From positions 591,016-655,015 of the forward strand of contig NZ_FOHI01000001.1 of NCBI RefSeq assembly GCF_900111585.1: DNA of 64,000 nt. Direction: 5' to 3'. The notes beneath the pieces are model-generated. The model was not told the DNA's origin. It searched no databases and saw only the letters and a list, made by a program, of their open reading frames with translations. This DNA comes from Nitrosospira multiformis. GTDB lineage: Bacteria > Pseudomonadota > Gammaproteobacteria > Burkholderiales > Nitrosomonadaceae. The position numbers and the translations under genes are program-made. Each line of letters begins with the position of its first letter. Within the stretch, counting starts at the first letter, position 1. Positions 36,957-46,339 of the stretch are shown one piece after another.

Positions 36957-37583
36957 TTACTTGGTTCGGGCAAAGTAACTCGTCATCAGGTTCCGATAGT
37001 TCGGGATGTGATTGGAGAATAAGGCCCCCAAGCCTTCCACATCGTTGCGCCAGTCGCGGTGCAGTTCGCAGGCCACGCCGAACCAATTTATCATCTGTAC
37101 ACCCGCCGCCTGCATTCTGAACCAGGCGGCGTGACGCGTTACCTCATTGAAAGTGCCTGAAGCATCAGCGACGGCAAATACCTCAAAACCCGCCTCGATG
37201 GCGGAAAGTGCCGGGAAAAGCACGCAAACTTCAGTTACCACCCCGGCGATGATGAGTTGCTTGCGTCCCGTCTTTTTGACCGCATTGACGAAGTCCTCGT
37301 TGTCCCACGCATTGATATTGCCGGGCCGCGCGATGTATGGCGCATCGGGGAACGTTTCCTTGAGTTCCGGCACTAACGGCCCGTTTGGACCATCCTCGAA
37401 ACTGGTGGTCAGGATCGTCGGCAGCTTGAAGTACTTGCCGCAGTCCGCCAAGGCAAGGACGTTATTCTTGAATTCATTTGGGGGGAAATCCTGCACCAGC
37501 GAGATCAGGCCAGCCTGGTGATCCACCATCAGCAAAGCTGCATCATCCTTGGAGAGTCGGCTGTATTTGAAAGTCTTGTCCAT
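36957..37583 (-). CDS. Isochorismatase-like cysteine hydrolase (YcaC type), copy 1
   Basis: A 208-residue cysteine hydrolase. The catalytic triad can be read as D21 (LMVDHQAGL), a Lys after AWDNEDFVNAVKK, and C120 (GVVTEVCVLFPALSA). SFEDGPNGPLVPELKE fits the YcaC subgroup. It is an amidase-like cytoplasmic enzyme with unknown substrate. It lies 110 bp downstream of a second paralogue and upstream of the amidohydrolase in a minus-strand accessory block. Confidence 0.92.
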   Translation of the reverse strand: MDKTFKYSRLSKDDAALLMVDHQAGLISLVQDFPPNEFKNNVLALADCGKYFKLPTILTTSFEDGPNGPLVPELKETFPDAPYIARPGNINAWDNEDFVNAVKKTGRKQLIIAGVVTEVCVLFPALSAIEAGFEVFAVADASGTFNEVTRHAAWFRMQAAGVQMINWFGVACELHRDWRNDVEGLGALFSNHIPNYRNLMTSYFARTK

Positions 37584-37693
37584 TTTTATATTCCTCGTGG
37601 TTTTTGATTGGATCGGGATAATAAGAAAGTAACGGTGAGTTCTTCAAGCTGCGATAGGATCACTCACGAATATTGCGAAAATAAGCACGCGGC

Positions 37694-38326
37694 TCATTTT
37701 TTCTCCTTCTGCACCGCCTGTGCCTTGTCATAGCTTTCGATGAGTAATCGATAATGGGGCATGGGGTAGTCAGCATAAATATCGGCAAACCCCATCGCCT
37801 CTGGCCGGTTCCAGGTTTTCTGCAACTCCGAAATAACCGCTACCGTGTCGATTGGAATCACGCCGGCTTGCACGATGCGGGCGATAGTCAGCTCGGTTCC
37901 CATCTTGCTCCAGTTGCCCGACGCATCCACGACGGCGTATACGGTATACCCTGCGGCCACCGCGCTGATGGATGGGAAGGCCATGCACACGCTTGTAAGC
38001 GTTCCGGCAAGGATCAGAGTTTTGCGCCTGGTCGCCTCGACAGCCTTGACGAAGTCAGGACTATCCCAGACATTGATTTCCCCGCGGCGTGCCACGTACT
38101 GGGCATGAGGGGCAGCCTGGTGGATTTCTGGAATCAATGGGCCGTTGGGGCCATCGGGAACCGAGGCAGAGGTAATGACCGGAATCTTGAGCAGCGCAGC
38201 GACCTTGGCGAGGGAAATCGCATTGCGGCGCAGATCCGGCACGGGGAGGTCCTTGACTAACTGGAACAATCCACTCTGGTGATCGATAAGAAGCATGACG
38301 CTATCGTCGGGGTTGATGTGACTCAT
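37694..38326 (-). CDS. Isochorismatase-like cysteine hydrolase (YcaC type), copy 2
   Basis: A 210-residue paralogue of the next gene. D15 (LLIDHQSGL), the Lys in [13 protein letters not shown] and C114 ([15 protein letters not shown]) form the probable triad; [16 protein letters not shown] aligns with copy 1. It is first in the minus-strand block and diverges from the LysR gene at 38551, which is therefore the likely regulator. The C-terminus is Lys-rich (QKEKK). Confidence 0.92.
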   Translation of the reverse strand: MSHINPDDSVMLLIDHQSGLFQLVKDLPVPDLRRNAISLAKVAALLKIPVITSASVPDGPNGPLIPEIHQAAPHAQYVARRGEINVWDSPDFVKAVEATRRKTLILAGTLTSVCMAFPSISAVAAGYTVYAVVDASGNWSKMGTELTIARIVQAGVIPIDTVAVISELQKTWNRPEAMGFADIYADYPMPHYRLLIESYDKAQAVQKEKK

Positions 38327-38550
38327 AATTTCTTCCTTGATTTAGAGTTTAATAAAAGAGGCTTCATGAGCGTGGCTTCGGCCGCTTCCTTTTTATAGCT
38401 TTTAACAAGCCCGTAAAATAATGGTTCTTGCTCATCCGAGGTGGATTTCGCATCGTCGTATACCTATTCAATGTAGTCTATAAATTACTCTTTCCCAGAT
38501 TGCTTCGGAATTAGTCTTTTCTAGAAATCGGTGTTCGAAAATTCAGAACA

Positions 38551-39477
38551 ATGCATTATCGACTTGATGATATTTTGGCCTTTCTACAGGTGATGGAAAC
38601 CGGGAGCATCAGCACTGCGGCCCAGCGCATGGGTTTGTCGAAGTCAGTTGTCAGCAAACGTATCAGTGACCTGGAGGCTGTGTTAAAGGTTGAATTGCTG
38701 CATCGTTCAACACGCGGAGTGGTTCCAACAGATAAGGGGGCTGCATTCTATCAGCGGGCATGTTCAATTGTTCGACAGCTTGATCAGGCAGCGGAAGAAC
38801 TCATGGAGCAAGATGAATTATGCGGATCGCTACGAATTGCTGCGCCCATGACATTCGGGACTACTTACCTTGGGCCGGTTCTTTTTTCCTTCATTAGCGA
38901 CTATCCACGTCTAGGTCTTGTGCTGGACCTTGACGACCGGAGTACCGACCTACCCGGCGAAGGCTACGATCTTGGGATCCGTATCGGACGACTCCATGAT
39001 TCATCCCTTGTAGCCCGCAAGTTGGCAGTGAGCCGTCGCGTGGTCTGTTGTAGTCCCGCCTATGCTCAGCGTGCCGGTTTGCCGGCAACGATCCAAGAGT
39101 TGGCGAACCACGAGTGCATTGGCTATGTCAATGCCTCCCCTGGTCAAATCTGGCAGTTCGAACCCAAAGGATCTGGAAACATTCCTCATTCGCTGATTGT
39201 CCGGAGCAGGATTGTCACCAATAACGGCGAGTCAATGCGGGATGCGGCTATTGCAGGTCTCGGTATCTGCGTCCTTCCAGTCTTCATCGTCGCCAAGGCG
39301 CTGGCGAGCGGTCAGCTCATCAACGCTTTGCCGACCGCATCCCCGGTTGCGGATACGGTCTATGCCATCTATCCGCGCAACCGGCATCTGCCGAAGAAAG
39401 TTCGTGCAGTAATTGATTGCTTGGTTGCGGCGTTCGAGGGAGAGCCGCCTTGGGAGCGGGAGTTGAGCACCCCATAA
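38551..39477 (+). CDS. LysR-family transcriptional regulator
   Basis: A 308-residue LysR regulator. The N-terminal winged helix-turn-helix is MHYRLDDILAFLQVMETGSI followed by AAQRMGLSKSVVSKRISDLE. The effector-binding half (~90-300) contains FGTTYLGPVLFSFISDYPRL and ICVLPVFIVAKALASGQL. It is divergent from the isochorismatase/amidohydrolase block, the usual layout for a LysR regulator and its targets. The 224-bp gap contains TTTCTAGAAA (38518-38527) and GTTC-N9-GAAC near the start codon, possible operator sequences. Confidence 0.93.
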   Translation: MHYRLDDILAFLQVMETGSISTAAQRMGLSKSVVSKRISDLEAVLKVELLHRSTRGVVPTDKGAAFYQRACSIVRQLDQAAEELMEQDELCGSLRIAAPMTFGTTYLGPVLFSFISDYPRLGLVLDLDDRSTDLPGEGYDLGIRIGRLHDSSLVARKLAVSRRVVCCSPAYAQRAGLPATIQELANHECIGYVNASPGQIWQFEPKGSGNIPHSLIVRSRIVTNNGESMRDAAIAGLGICVLPVFIVAKALASGQLINALPTASPVADTVYAIYPRNRHLPKKVRAVIDCLVAAFEGEPPWERELSTP

Positions 39478-40090
39478 ATTATTCTGTTTCTATCTGGAAG
39501 GACACCTTCACAAAATCATTGACTTACAGGAAGCCAGCATGCTTTTGCGAGTGGCTACAGGACTGGGGCCAAACGAAATCGTGCTGATCGGGATATACCG
39601 AGGATATTCGCTTCATGATGGAAGTCTTAGGATTAGCGAAGGCATTCCTCGAGCAGGCGTAGAAGATTGGATCCTGATGCTAACGTATTACACTCACACT
39701 TATCCCCACAGAAAATAATAAGTTGGGAATCTTCAAGACATAGTCTTCACTTGAGTGCTGCCATCGAAGAGCAGTACGGTGAACGATACCTAATTCATCC
39801 CTTAAGTTCGATCAAGGATCAGGAGCTGGACGCGTGACTCAAGTTTGCGCTCAGTTTGCCGATTACTTATTCAATAACGATATTTCTTAGGTAGAAAGCA
39901 GCTACCTCAGACTCCTGGAATCGGCGCTCTCGGCCAGCCGCCAGTTTCTCATCAGAAGCTTTCGCCTGCTTTGGCAACCCCATCCCCATCATATGGCCAC
40001 GCAGACAGGGATATCTATGTGCTTCAACCTGAACTAGTACTTCAACCTGAATAATAAGTTTGTTTAATTGATAGATCGATGGAGATTGAG
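39478..40090. other. 613-bp gap with degraded coding remnants
   Basis: No intact gene is convincing. A 59-codon frame (ATG 39539 to stop 39716-39718) is preceded by AGGAAG, but its product resembles nothing I know. An overlapping frame without a start (39637-39837) encodes LSAAIEEQYGERYLIHPL followed by SSIKDQELDA, which looks like the C-terminus of a decayed gene. Several stops interrupt both frames upstream. Confidence 0.5.
40083..40086 (+). promoter_or_regulatory. Shine-Dalgarno selecting the cytochrome start at 40091
   Basis: GGAG lies 4 nt before ATG 40091. An in-frame ATG at 40079 has no purine-rich site ahead of it, so the second ATG is preferred. Confidence 0.6.
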
Positions 40091-41806
40091 ATGCAGCAAA
40101 AGATTTTATCCAGCTTTTTTCTCCTGCTTCTTACGTTTGCCTCAGAACTCTTTGCGCAACAAGCCTATGAGGATGAGCCTGACATGACGCCGGTGGCCGC
40201 GCCGTCCAAGGTCAGAATTGAGATCAACAAGAAATATTTCGAGGTTTGTGAAGCAGAGCTGGGATCATTTCCCCAGGAGACCCTCCACTGTCCGGATGCA
40301 GTGCTGATTCCGACCGAGCGCACGCTTGACGGCGGCAAAGTGATCAAGCTGGGTGATGATTTGCCGGAGAGCACTCCCCGGTTCCGCAATTCCGAAACCG
40401 GGCAACTCAAGTTGAATGCCGATACCCAGTTATTCGATGACATCACCTCCTGCGACAAGCCCACCGGCATTTTTCGGGACATGCGTAATGCTGGCTGTGT
40501 CCCCGGCAATCGCGTCAAACACCTGACAAATCAGATCAAGGGCGGGCAAACCGTCGATTGGGTCTACATATGCCGGAAAAATAGCAATTTTTCAAAGCAG
40601 AGGGATCATTACAATGAACTGGGCCTGATCGGCTACAACCGGCATACGGGTAAAACCTGCTATTTTGCCGGGCAGCCGACGCAAACCCTCAAGGTCAACG
40701 GGAAGTGGAAGGTCATCGAGAAGAACGATGAAGGTGCGCCGGTCGAAACCATCAAAACGGAAGTGGATGTTGCTCTGATTCCGGGGGAAAAGATTCCTGC
40801 GCCAGGCTTCAGTAAATTCGATGAAAAAATGGTGGTCCACTGGTCGGTGCCGACCTTTGGCGGCTGCACCCGTTGTCACTCCAACGGTCCGTTCATTCGC
40901 TACCCATTCAATGAGCCGGTCTGCCTGGTTGCCGGTAGCTCTGCCAACTGTCTCAGAAGTTTTTCCAGCAACGAGGCTTGCGGCAAATATCTCGAACAAA
41001 CCTATGCGCGTGGCGACCGTATCAAATATCAGTGTAGGGTTCTGAAACCACGTCGCCAGCCGGGAATGCTGTATTCGGTGATTTCTCCTTTTGATGGAGA
41101 CGGTACGCTCAACAAATTTTTACTGGCGATGAGCGAAGCCGACAAAAAAGATAAATATTATGAAGATCTGATGCAGTATCCCTGGGAAAAACCCAGGCGT
41201 CTGGTCAGCCCCGAGGCGAAAGCGTGCGCGCAATGCCATGCACTCGGAAATGGTGTCTACGCCACTTTTGTTAATTCCCTGTTTTCCGTCCATAGTCTGA
41301 AGGATGAAAAATTTCATCCCGCGGTTGGAGAAAACTGGCGTGCCCGTTTGTTTTTGTCGAATGTTTCCGAGACTCAGCGCAGCGATAGCGCACACGATAA
41401 AAAGATAAAGAGCGAAGGCATCCTGCCGATCAGGATCAGCGCCAAATCGATCAAGGAAGAGAACGAATTGCGGGAAAAACTATCGCTCGGACATTATCAG
41501 ACGGCCTTGCAAAAGATCAATGATTGCGACCGGCAGCCGGGAAATTGCCAATGGGATGATCACTGGACGATGGAGCGGGTCAAAAAGGAACCGTTCAAGT
41601 ATTTGCAGGAACATTGCAGCTATTGCCATACGCCGGAAATGGCCAAGCCGGTTTTAATGACCGAAGCCGATTTCAAACACCCCGATCTGGTTGACAAAAT
41701 CATAGGCCGCATGCACGAACCGACCAATCCGATGCCCCCCAGCGGGCAACTGCCAGGTTCGGTGTTAAATGTCTTGTCCGACTATCTGCGCAAAGCAAAT
41801 AATTAA
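40091..41806 (+). CDS. Exported triheme cytochrome c
   Basis: A 571-residue protein with a Sec signal peptide (ILSSFFLLLLTFASELFA, cleavage near residue 22). It carries three c-type heme sites, CTRCH, CAQCH and CSYCH, at ~259, ~379 and ~509, so it is periplasmic. Several extra Cys (CGKYL, CDRQPGNC) may form disulfides. The heme sites are far apart in a large protein, unlike compact NapB- or c554-type cytochromes. The next gene, an FMN/Fe-S glutamate-synthase-like protein, starts 11 bp after the stop. I cannot assign it to a named cytochrome family; a role in electron transfer is supported only by the heme motifs. Confidence 0.9.
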   Translation: MQQKILSSFFLLLLTFASELFAQQAYEDEPDMTPVAAPSKVRIEINKKYFEVCEAELGSFPQETLHCPDAVLIPTERTLDGGKVIKLGDDLPESTPRFRNSETGQLKLNADTQLFDDITSCDKPTGIFRDMRNAGCVPGNRVKHLTNQIKGGQTVDWVYICRKNSNFSKQRDHYNELGLIGYNRHTGKTCYFAGQPTQTLKVNGKWKVIEKNDEGAPVETIKTEVDVALIPGEKIPAPGFSKFDEKMVVHWSVPTFGGCTRCHSNGPFIRYPFNEPVCLVAGSSANCLRSFSSNEACGKYLEQTYARGDRIKYQCRVLKPRRQPGMLYSVISPFDGDGTLNKFLLAMSEADKKDKYYEDLMQYPWEKPRRLVSPEAKACAQCHALGNGVYATFVNSLFSVHSLKDEKFHPAVGENWRARLFLSNVSETQRSDSAHDKKIKSEGILPIRISAKSIKEENELREKLSLGHYQTALQKINDCDRQPGNCQWDDHWTMERVKKEPFKYLQEHCSYCHTPEMAKPVLMTEADFKHPDLVDKIIGRMHEPTNPMPPSGQLPGSVLNVLSDYLRKANN

Positions 41807-41817
41807 AGGATGCAATA

Positions 41818-43152
41818 ATGAACGAAGAATTGAAAAAGAGCATAGCAGCCAGCATTGAAAACACTCGATTCGACATTTTGCAGATGATCGAACTGGGACG
41901 TCAGCTTATTGACTATCCCGATGAAATCCATCACGGGCCGGTGGTATCCATGGGGGTGCCGAAGGATACGCTGCCCAAATGGGACGATATCCAGATTCTG
42001 ACAGCGCAGCTCCATAAAAAACCATTAACGGATGATGCGTCGGTGGATACTCAGCTAGTGATCGGTCCGCGTGCCCAAAAACCCCTGGTTCTGGATATCC
42101 CGCTGCTGGTCGGCGATATGAGTTATGGCGCGCTGTCGAAAAGGGCAAAGCAGGCATTGTCAAAGGGGGCTGATCTGGCCAGCACTGCGATCTGTTCAGG
42201 CGAGGGCGGCATTCTGGGGGATGAACTCGAGCTGAATCAGAGTTATATGTTCGAATTGGGCAGCGCGCGCAACGGCCTGAAGAAAAACAACGATTTGAGT
42301 CGGTTCGCGAAGGATTTTAAAGGCAAAGTCAAGGCGTTTCACTTCAAGGGCGGCCAGGCGGCCAAGACCGGCACAGGCGGGCATTTGCCGGGAGGCAAGG
42401 TCACGGAGGAGATTGCCAAGGCACGCCAGATTGAGGTCGGCAAGGATGCGATCTCCCCATCCACCTTTGCCGATTTCCACACACCCCGCGATTTTGCTGA
42501 TTTTGCCGATCAGATCCGCGACCAGATGGGCGGCATTCCGATTGGTTTCAAGATAAGCGCAAACCATATCGAGGATGACATGCGCTTCGCGCTCGATGCC
42601 GGAGCCGATTACATCATTCTCGATGGACGAGGTGGCAGTACCGGTGCTGCGCCGGGAATTTTCCGGGACCATATTTCAGTGCCAACGATCGCCGCGTTGG
42701 CGCGGGCGAGAAAATTTCTCGACGCCGCAGGCCATGAGAAAGGCGCAAAGAATAGCGTGACCCTGATCATTACCGGCGGTTTGCGCATCCCTTCCGATTT
42801 CATCAAGGCGTTAGCCTTGGGGGCCGACGGAATCGCCCTGGCCAACAGTGCGCTGCAGGCAATTGGCTGTACCGGTGCGCGCATCTGCTACTCCGGCGAT
42901 TGTCCTGCCGGCATAGCAACTCATGCCCAGCACCTGGTCAACAAGATCGACGTCGACGCCAGGGCGCGTGATCTGGCACTGTTTTTCACCGGCAGCGTGC
43001 ACCTGATGAAGATCATGACAAGGGCCTGCGGCCACCATTCCCTGCGGGAATTTACTCGGGATGATATTTGCACCTGGAAAGCCGAAATATCGAGGTTGGC
43101 CGGAATTCCCTATGCCGGCGTCGAGCCCTCAATCTCTGACCGTCGGAACTGA
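41818..43152 (+). CDS. FMN-binding glutamate-synthase-family protein (GltB central-domain-like)
   Basis: A 444-residue protein equivalent to the FMN/synthase region of the glutamate synthase large subunit. It has GDMSYGALSKRAKQAL, GEGGI, KGGQAAKTGTGGHLPGGKV, LDGRGGSTGAAP and an IGCTGARICYSGDCPAGIATH segment whose C-x5-C-x4-C matches the 3Fe-4S cluster ligands of GltB. The N-terminal glutamine amidotransferase domain and the C-terminal GXGXG repeats are absent, so it cannot draw ammonia from glutamine alone. No signal peptide is seen. It is co-oriented 11 bp after the cytochrome. Confidence 0.9.
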   Translation: MNEELKKSIAASIENTRFDILQMIELGRQLIDYPDEIHHGPVVSMGVPKDTLPKWDDIQILTAQLHKKPLTDDASVDTQLVIGPRAQKPLVLDIPLLVGDMSYGALSKRAKQALSKGADLASTAICSGEGGILGDELELNQSYMFELGSARNGLKKNNDLSRFAKDFKGKVKAFHFKGGQAAKTGTGGHLPGGKVTEEIAKARQIEVGKDAISPSTFADFHTPRDFADFADQIRDQMGGIPIGFKISANHIEDDMRFALDAGADYIILDGRGGSTGAAPGIFRDHISVPTIAALARARKFLDAAGHEKGAKNSVTLIITGGLRIPSDFIKALALGADGIALANSALQAIGCTGARICYSGDCPAGIATHAQHLVNKIDVDARARDLALFFTGSVHLMKIMTRACGHHSLREFTRDDICTWKAEISRLAGIPYAGVEPSISDRRN

Positions 43153-43278
43153 TGCAATCCTTGCGCTGGACGGAACCTGCCGTCTGCTCGATATATCTAT
43201 GACGGGATTCGTGGAAATGAAATATATTACTTCGATGATTGAGCTTTCAGAGCGATAACGAATTCCGGTTTTCCACAC

Positions 43279-44637
43279 ATGGCTAAATCCAAATCCACTT
43301 ATTCCTGCACCGAATGCGGCGGCCAGACCTTGAAATGGCAGGGCCAATGCCCGCATTGTCAGGCATGGAACACGCTTGTCGAGGCGATGAGCGAAAAGGC
43401 GGCAGCGCGATTCACTCCCGTTTCGGAAAGCAGGGAAGTTCAGAGCTTGAGCGAAGTGGAAGCGGAGGAAGAGCAGCGCTATTCGACAGGTTTGCTCGAG
43501 TTTGACCGGGTGCTGGGTGGAGGCCTCGTGCAGGGTGGTGTGGTACTGCTGGGGGGCGATCCGGGAATCGGCAAATCCACGCTGCTGCTCCAGGCATTAT
43601 GCAATATGTCTTTGCTGCCGCTCGCGAGAAACGTGTTGTACGTGAGCGGTGAAGAGTCGGCCAGGCAGGTGGCGATGCGCGCCAAACGGATGGGGCTCGA
43701 TGCAAAGGCGTTGCATTTGCTGGCTGAAATTCGCCTGGAGCGAATCCAGGAAGTGCTGGCCGAACGCAAGCCTGACGTGGCCGTCATCGATTCCATTCAG
43801 ACAGTTTATTCCGACGCACTGCAATCCGCACCTGGTTCCGTCGCTCAGGTACGCGAGTGCGCCGCACAATTGACCCGACTCGCCAAGGCCAGCGGTACCA
43901 GCATAATTCTGGTGGGCCATGTGACGAAGGAGGGTGCATTGGCCGGTCCGCGCGTGCTGGAGCACATGGTGGATACGGTGCTCTATTTCGAAGGCGACAC
44001 GCATTCGAGTTTTCGCCTGATCCGCGCCTTCAAGAACCGGTTTGGGGCAGTGAATGAACTGGGTGTTTTTGCGATGACTGAAAAGGGTTTACGGGAGGTG
44101 AGCAATCCCTCGGCCCTGTTTCTTTCTCATCACGGCGGGCAGGTCCCGGGTTCCTGCATCATGGTGACCCAGGAAGGCACCCGGCCGCTTCTCGTTGAAA
44201 TCCAGGCCCTGGTGGATGAAGCGCACTCGCCTAACGCGAGAAGGTTGAGCGTTGGACTGGAGCAGAACCGGCTTGCTATGCTGCTGGCGGTTTTGCATCG
44301 CCACGCAGGCATCGCCTGTTTCGATCAGGATGTGTTCGTGAATGCGGTGGGGGGCGTGAAAATTACCGAACCGGGTGCCGATTTAGCCGTATTGCTGGCA
44401 ATCGTTTCTTCGCTCAAGAACCGGCCGCTGCCGGAAAAAACGGTGGTGTTCGGGGAAGTGGGCCTGGCAGGAGAAGTGCGCCCCGTCCAGCGGGGCTTGG
44501 AAAGACTGAGAGAAGCCGCCAAGCTGGGTTTTGTGCAAGCCATTGTTCCCAAGGCCAACAAACCGAAAGCGACACCTTCCGGCATCGAAATCATCGCGGT
44601 GGAACGAGTGGAGGAGGCGGTTGCAAGAATGCGATGA
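43279..44637 (+). CDS. radA: DNA repair protein RadA
   Basis: A 452-residue RadA/Sms protein that helps process recombination intermediates. The N-terminal zinc finger CTECGGQTLKWQGQCPHC (four Cys, ~11-28), Walker A GGDPGIGKSTLL, the RadA signature KNRFG and a C-terminal Lon-protease-like domain (VNAVGGVKITEPGADLAVLLA) are all present. Length is standard. It stands alone between the glutamate-synthase-like gene and a convergent peroxiredoxin. Confidence 0.97.
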   Translation: MAKSKSTYSCTECGGQTLKWQGQCPHCQAWNTLVEAMSEKAAARFTPVSESREVQSLSEVEAEEEQRYSTGLLEFDRVLGGGLVQGGVVLLGGDPGIGKSTLLLQALCNMSLLPLARNVLYVSGEESARQVAMRAKRMGLDAKALHLLAEIRLERIQEVLAERKPDVAVIDSIQTVYSDALQSAPGSVAQVRECAAQLTRLAKASGTSIILVGHVTKEGALAGPRVLEHMVDTVLYFEGDTHSSFRLIRAFKNRFGAVNELGVFAMTEKGLREVSNPSALFLSHHGGQVPGSCIMVTQEGTRPLLVEIQALVDEAHSPNARRLSVGLEQNRLAMLLAVLHRHAGIACFDQDVFVNAVGGVKITEPGADLAVLLAIVSSLKNRPLPEKTVVFGEVGLAGEVRPVQRGLERLREAAKLGFVQAIVPKANKPKATPSGIEIIAVERVEEAVARMR

Positions 44638-44774
44638 AGAACCCCACGGAAAGATTCGCTTTCAGGAATATCTGTTACTTTATCTACAGACAGGCTTGGT
44701 GATGATTCCCGGTCCGTCACAAGGATTTGAGAAGGTTTCACATTTCGGGATTCACTTCAATCTTTGACATGCAA

Positions 44775-45302
44775 CTAGGAACCCTTCATTCTTCTCAAAT
44801 CCTCGATTATTTCAGCAGAATTGCGCGAAGCGCTGGCGGATAAATAAATTTTAGCGATCTTGCCTTCCGGGTCAATGAGGTAGGTATTGCGTTTGGCCAG
44901 GCCGATGATGCTCCATATCGAGTCGTAACGCTTGGCAGTCTCGCCTTTACTGTCTGCCAAAAGCGGAAAGGGAAGATCATACTTTTTGGCAAAGTTGGCA
45001 TGGCTTGCGCTATCGTCCACGCTTACACCGACAACTTCCGCGCCCAGATCCCTCAATTGGTGAATGTCATCACGGAATTTACATGCTTGCTTGGTGCACC
45101 CGGGTGTATCGTCCTTAACATAGAAATACAATGCCAGCCATTTGCCGTGATAATCCGAGAGCTTGTGGTTTTTGCCATTTTGATCGGGAAGATTGAAATC
45201 CGGTGCTGCCTCTCCCACCTTAAGAGGCTCGGCAAGTACGCCACGGCTTCCAAAAGTCATAATAAGTGTTACCAACGTTGCAAGTACTCCCAGTACTTTC
45301 AT
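44775..45302 (-). CDS. Exported peroxiredoxin, Bcp/PrxQ type
   Basis: A 175-residue thiol peroxidase with a signal peptide (MKVLGVLATLVTLIMTFGSRGVLAE). APDFNLPDQNGK begins the thioredoxin fold; DDTPGCTKQACKF carries the peroxidatic Cys and a second Cys five residues on, as in Bcp/PrxQ proteins. The ATG at 45302 is chosen for its strong RBS (AAGGAGA at 45307-45313). The frame extends upstream to 45410, but that adds a non-family N-terminus. A periplasmic location is inferred, so its thiol reductant must be periplasmic as well. Confidence 0.93.
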   Translation of the reverse strand: MKVLGVLATLVTLIMTFGSRGVLAEPLKVGEAAPDFNLPDQNGKNHKLSDYHGKWLALYFYVKDDTPGCTKQACKFRDDIHQLRDLGAEVVGVSVDDSASHANFAKKYDLPFPLLADSKGETAKRYDSIWSIIGLAKRNTYLIDPEGKIAKIYLSASASRNSAEIIEDLRRMKGS

Positions 45303-45306
45303 GATT

Positions 45307-45313
45307 TCTCCTT
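45307..45313 (-). promoter_or_regulatory. Ribosome binding site selecting peroxiredoxin ATG 45302
   Basis: AAGGAGA on the minus strand, 4 nt before the ATG, makes the signal-peptide-bearing start the likely one. Confidence 0.7.
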
Positions 45314-45475
45314 GATATTCAAATCGATGTGGCGATTCGGCATCACACGATGTTTCTGCATGGGTTGAAACACTCGTGCTCATACCAGGTCTTCTCTTTT
45401 CATGCTGCATGCATCATATTATGGTTCACTTCCTTATTTGCATGCAAAGCCCTTCAGTTGAGTTTGGACGAGTAA

Positions 45476-46294
45476 TTGAGTAATAAATTCAAATTATGGA
45501 TACTGGCTATACTTTCAGTCGCCATGTTGTTGCTTGCGGCAATTGTTCCACCCATTCCGCAACCCCCGTCATACCACCATTTCGCCGATAGCCGTGACTG
45601 TTTCGGCATTCCAAACTGTTTTAACGTAATCTCCAATCTCGCTTTTCTCTTCGTGGGAGTCGCAGGACTGACATTTTTGGTGAACTCTCGAGGTTCGCTC
45701 GCGGCAAAGGCCTTTACCCTGCCGTCCGAACGCTGGCCTTTCATGATTTTGTTCCTGAACGTGGCCCTGGTATGCTTCGGTTCAGCTTACTACCATCTGG
45801 CTCCTGACAACGATCGCCTGATATGGGACCGGTTACCCATTGCAATTGGCATCATGGCGCTGCTGGCAGCAACGATCAACGACCGGATCGGTCCAAAAGC
45901 AGGGACACGCCTTCTGCCTGTCCTGATTGCGATCGGAGCGGGTACCGTACTGAACTGGTACTGGAGTGAGCAGCGCGGGGTGGGCAATCTGAACTTTTAC
46001 GTAGTCGTGCAGTTCTATTCGTTGCTGGTCATCGTTCTCCTGGGTGTTTTTTTCCACTCGCGCTATACCCGCGCACGAGACATCTACGCTGCGCTGGGGC
46101 TTTATGCCCTTGCCAAGGTTGCGGAATTCACAGACCGGCCGATTTATGCTCTCGGACAAGCAATCAGTGGACACAGCGTAAAGCATCTGCTTGCCGCTTG
46201 TGCCATCTACTGGGTTTTACGCATGTTGAGGAAACGTGAACCTTTGCAGGGAACAATGGAGGAAGCAGCCCCTCGTTCTTCCGCCCTTCCCTGA
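45476..46294 (+). CDS. Ceramidase-family (alkaline ceramidase-like) integral membrane protein
   Basis: A 272-residue membrane protein with about seven helices and the metal-site motifs of the ceramidase/PAQR-like (CREST) family: FADSRDCFGIPNCFNVISNLAF, SAYYHLAPDNDRLIWDRLP (YHLxPDN) and SGHSVKHLLAACAIYW (His-x3-His). The start used is TTG 45476; ATG 45524 would shorten the first helix. In bacteria the substrate of this family is mostly unknown and ceramides are rare, so hydrolysis of some other lipid amide is possible. It lies 45 bp before the truncated haemoglobin. Confidence 0.87.
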   Translation: MSNKFKLWILAILSVAMLLLAAIVPPIPQPPSYHHFADSRDCFGIPNCFNVISNLAFLFVGVAGLTFLVNSRGSLAAKAFTLPSERWPFMILFLNVALVCFGSAYYHLAPDNDRLIWDRLPIAIGIMALLAATINDRIGPKAGTRLLPVLIAIGAGTVLNWYWSEQRGVGNLNFYVVVQFYSLLVIVLLGVFFHSRYTRARDIYAALGLYALAKVAEFTDRPIYALGQAISGHSVKHLLAACAIYWVLRMLRKREPLQGTMEEAAPRSSALP

Positions 46295-46339
46295 CGATGT
46301 GATTATCAGTTAAAGGATAAAGGAAAGAAGGAGAATGAA

